The position numbers were made by a program, and so were the translations under genes. This document shows positions 63,131 to 64,000 of a stretch of 64,000 nucleotides of DNA, one piece after another. The notes beneath the pieces were generated by a model. The model saw only the letters and a program-made list of their open reading frames with translations. It ran no database searches and was not told the DNA's origin. Numbering within the stretch: the stretch's first letter is position 1; every line of letters begins with the position of its first letter. Origin of the DNA: Campylobacterales bacterium (GTDB lineage: Bacteria > Campylobacterota > Campylobacteria > Campylobacterales > Sulfurimonadaceae); contig JAFGVE010000024.1 of the NCBI GenBank assembly GCA_016938175.1, positions 81,075 to 145,074 of the forward strand. Reading direction: 5' to 3'.

Positions 63131-64000
63131 TGGAAATACTGCTTTAGACATATGAGCTGTTCTTTAGCATATGAAATTAATTTATTATTTCTTTTTATAT
63201 ATTTGTGCAGAGTCTGATTATGAACAGGTAGCTTGCTTTTATACTCTTCAGAACCTCTGAGAAAATCAAAAATTTCATATTTTTGCTCAATAAGATATTC
63301 GATACTATAAAACATATTGAGCTTACCAGGAGAAAATTTTGCATACTTGTCTACATAAACAAGCATGTAAAAGTAAAACTTCTTTTTATATATAAAACCT
63401 AACCCCCAACTTATAGGTTCATTATTAAGTGTAAGTTGTGAAAAGTAGAGTAGATTAGCATCTAAAGCGTTATGGACAAGGTTTGAATGAAAGTTTGGAG
63501 CCCTATAGGCATTTGGCCAGCGTAAAGCATGTTGTTGTAAAAGCGTTGGTAAAATAGTTATGATTCTATCTTTTTGAGAAGATCCTAAGACTTCAAATTT
63601 TAAGTCACCTTGTTCTTCTAATCGTTTGATTTGACGCTTTACATTACTGCGCTCTTTAGTTTTAAAGTAGGAGAGAAAACTTTCATAAGTATCATAATTT
63701 TTTAAATCAATGTATGAACATTCCTCTGTCTCTTCCCAAAAATTCATATCTCCACAAAATTTTTTTTCGATACCACTAATTTCGATTTTATCGAATTTTA
63801 TTCCAATATTTGCCTTTAACTCTTGAACTAAATTTTTCCAAAAGTATTCTGATTGTGTTGGTGTTGTTTGGTTAATAGAAATCGGTGTAGCGTAATCATA
63901 ATCAGAAAATCCCACAGGAACTATGGTATGTAAGAAAGCATTTTTCCAGTTTTTTTTCCAGAGAATTAATGGTAAGAATATAACAGTGTCATTTTCTTTA
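63127..64000 (-). CDS. FemAB/GNAT-like acyltransferase (partial, 5' end outside)
   Basis: The frame is open to the right edge of the window; an internal GTG at 63915 is not likely to be the start. The visible 290 residues resemble the FemAB-related acetyltransferases of exopolysaccharide loci: RSNVKRQIKRLEEQGDLKFEVL near the centre, LLQQHALRWPNAYR, and YKKKFYFYMLVYVDKYAKFSPGKLNM. FDFLRGSEEYKSKL near the C-terminus is the usual GNAT end. Known: such proteins add amino acids or acetyl groups to sugars or peptides. Its ATGA overlap with the glycosyltransferase gene places it in the same operon. Confidence 0.82.
   Translation of the reverse strand, partial: KENDTVIFLPLILWKKNWKNAFLHTIVPVGFSDYDYATPISINQTTPTQSEYFWKNLVQELKANIGIKFDKIEISGIEKKFCGDMNFWEETEECSYIDLKNYDTYESFLSYFKTKERSNVKRQIKRLEEQGDLKFEVLGSSQKDRIITILPTLLQQHALRWPNAYRAPNFHSNLVHNALDANLLYFSQLTLNNEPISWGLGFIYKKKFYFYMLVYVDKYAKFSPGKLNMFYSIEYLIEQKYEIFDFLRGSEEYKSKLPVHNQTLHKYIKRNNKLISYAKEQLICLKQYFQ

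Overview
The window is AT-rich bacterial DNA, densely coding on both strands. It looks like a free-living chemolithotrophic Campylobacterota, most like Sulfurimonas and relatives. The reasons are the FlgS-like kinase, the fused ResB/CcsA (CcsBA) cytochrome c synthase beside a multihaem cytochrome, the gene content and low-GC codon use, and Helicobacter/Campylobacter-style short operons. No rRNA, tRNA, IS element or CRISPR array was seen, and no gene-free stretch exceeds about 260 bases.

1-3.7 kb (minus): an MscS-type channel (runs off the left edge), an aspartoacylase-like peptidase, a RimK-like ATP-grasp ligase and a RimB-like aspartic protease, all overlapping or abutting. 3.9-7.9 kb (plus): MgtE, a ChaA-like cation/proton antiporter, a Bax-like glucosaminidase and a beta-barrel protein. 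7.9-19.4 kb: housekeeping and redox genes, including PPK2, DsbD plus a thioredoxin, LpxB plus a small cytochrome c, a dihydroorotase-like protein without its metal ligands, a GAF-GGDEF-EAL protein, Tgt, CsaA, an EamA transporter, a GNAT enzyme and EF-P.

19.4-25.4 kb is the more accessory part: a PhnD-like binding protein divergent from a membrane diguanylate cyclase, an ankyrin membrane protein split by an in-frame TGA, a second membrane protein whose start region repeats that of the first, and a Phd/RelE-type toxin-antitoxin pair. 25.5-31.8 kb holds dnaE, an M18 aminopeptidase and a FlgS-like histidine kinase. 32-40.7 kb is a haem and cytochrome block: a seven-CXXCH cytochrome, a MORN-repeat protein, CcsBA, a DUF2461 protein, ferrochelatase and a HAD phosphatase. 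40.7-46.9 kb has a coiled-coil membrane protein, then a minus-strand chemotaxis operon (MCP, receiver-less CheB, CheR, unknown protein).

47-64 kb is a surface polysaccharide region. A Wza-like lipoprotein and a Wzc-like protein with altered nucleotide-binding motifs lead into a compact cassette: a 104-residue twin-arginine peptide, an HprK-like kinase, a PqqD-like protein and an NTP_transf_5 nucleotidyltransferase. A convergent minus-strand operon then encodes DUF218, WecG/TagA, acyltransferase, three or more glycosyltransferases, a hexapeptide acetyltransferase, an O-antigen ligase/polymerase and a FemAB-like acyltransferase that leaves the window on the right. The peptide/kinase/PqqD/nucleotidyltransferase cassette is the best candidate for a poorly described system here.
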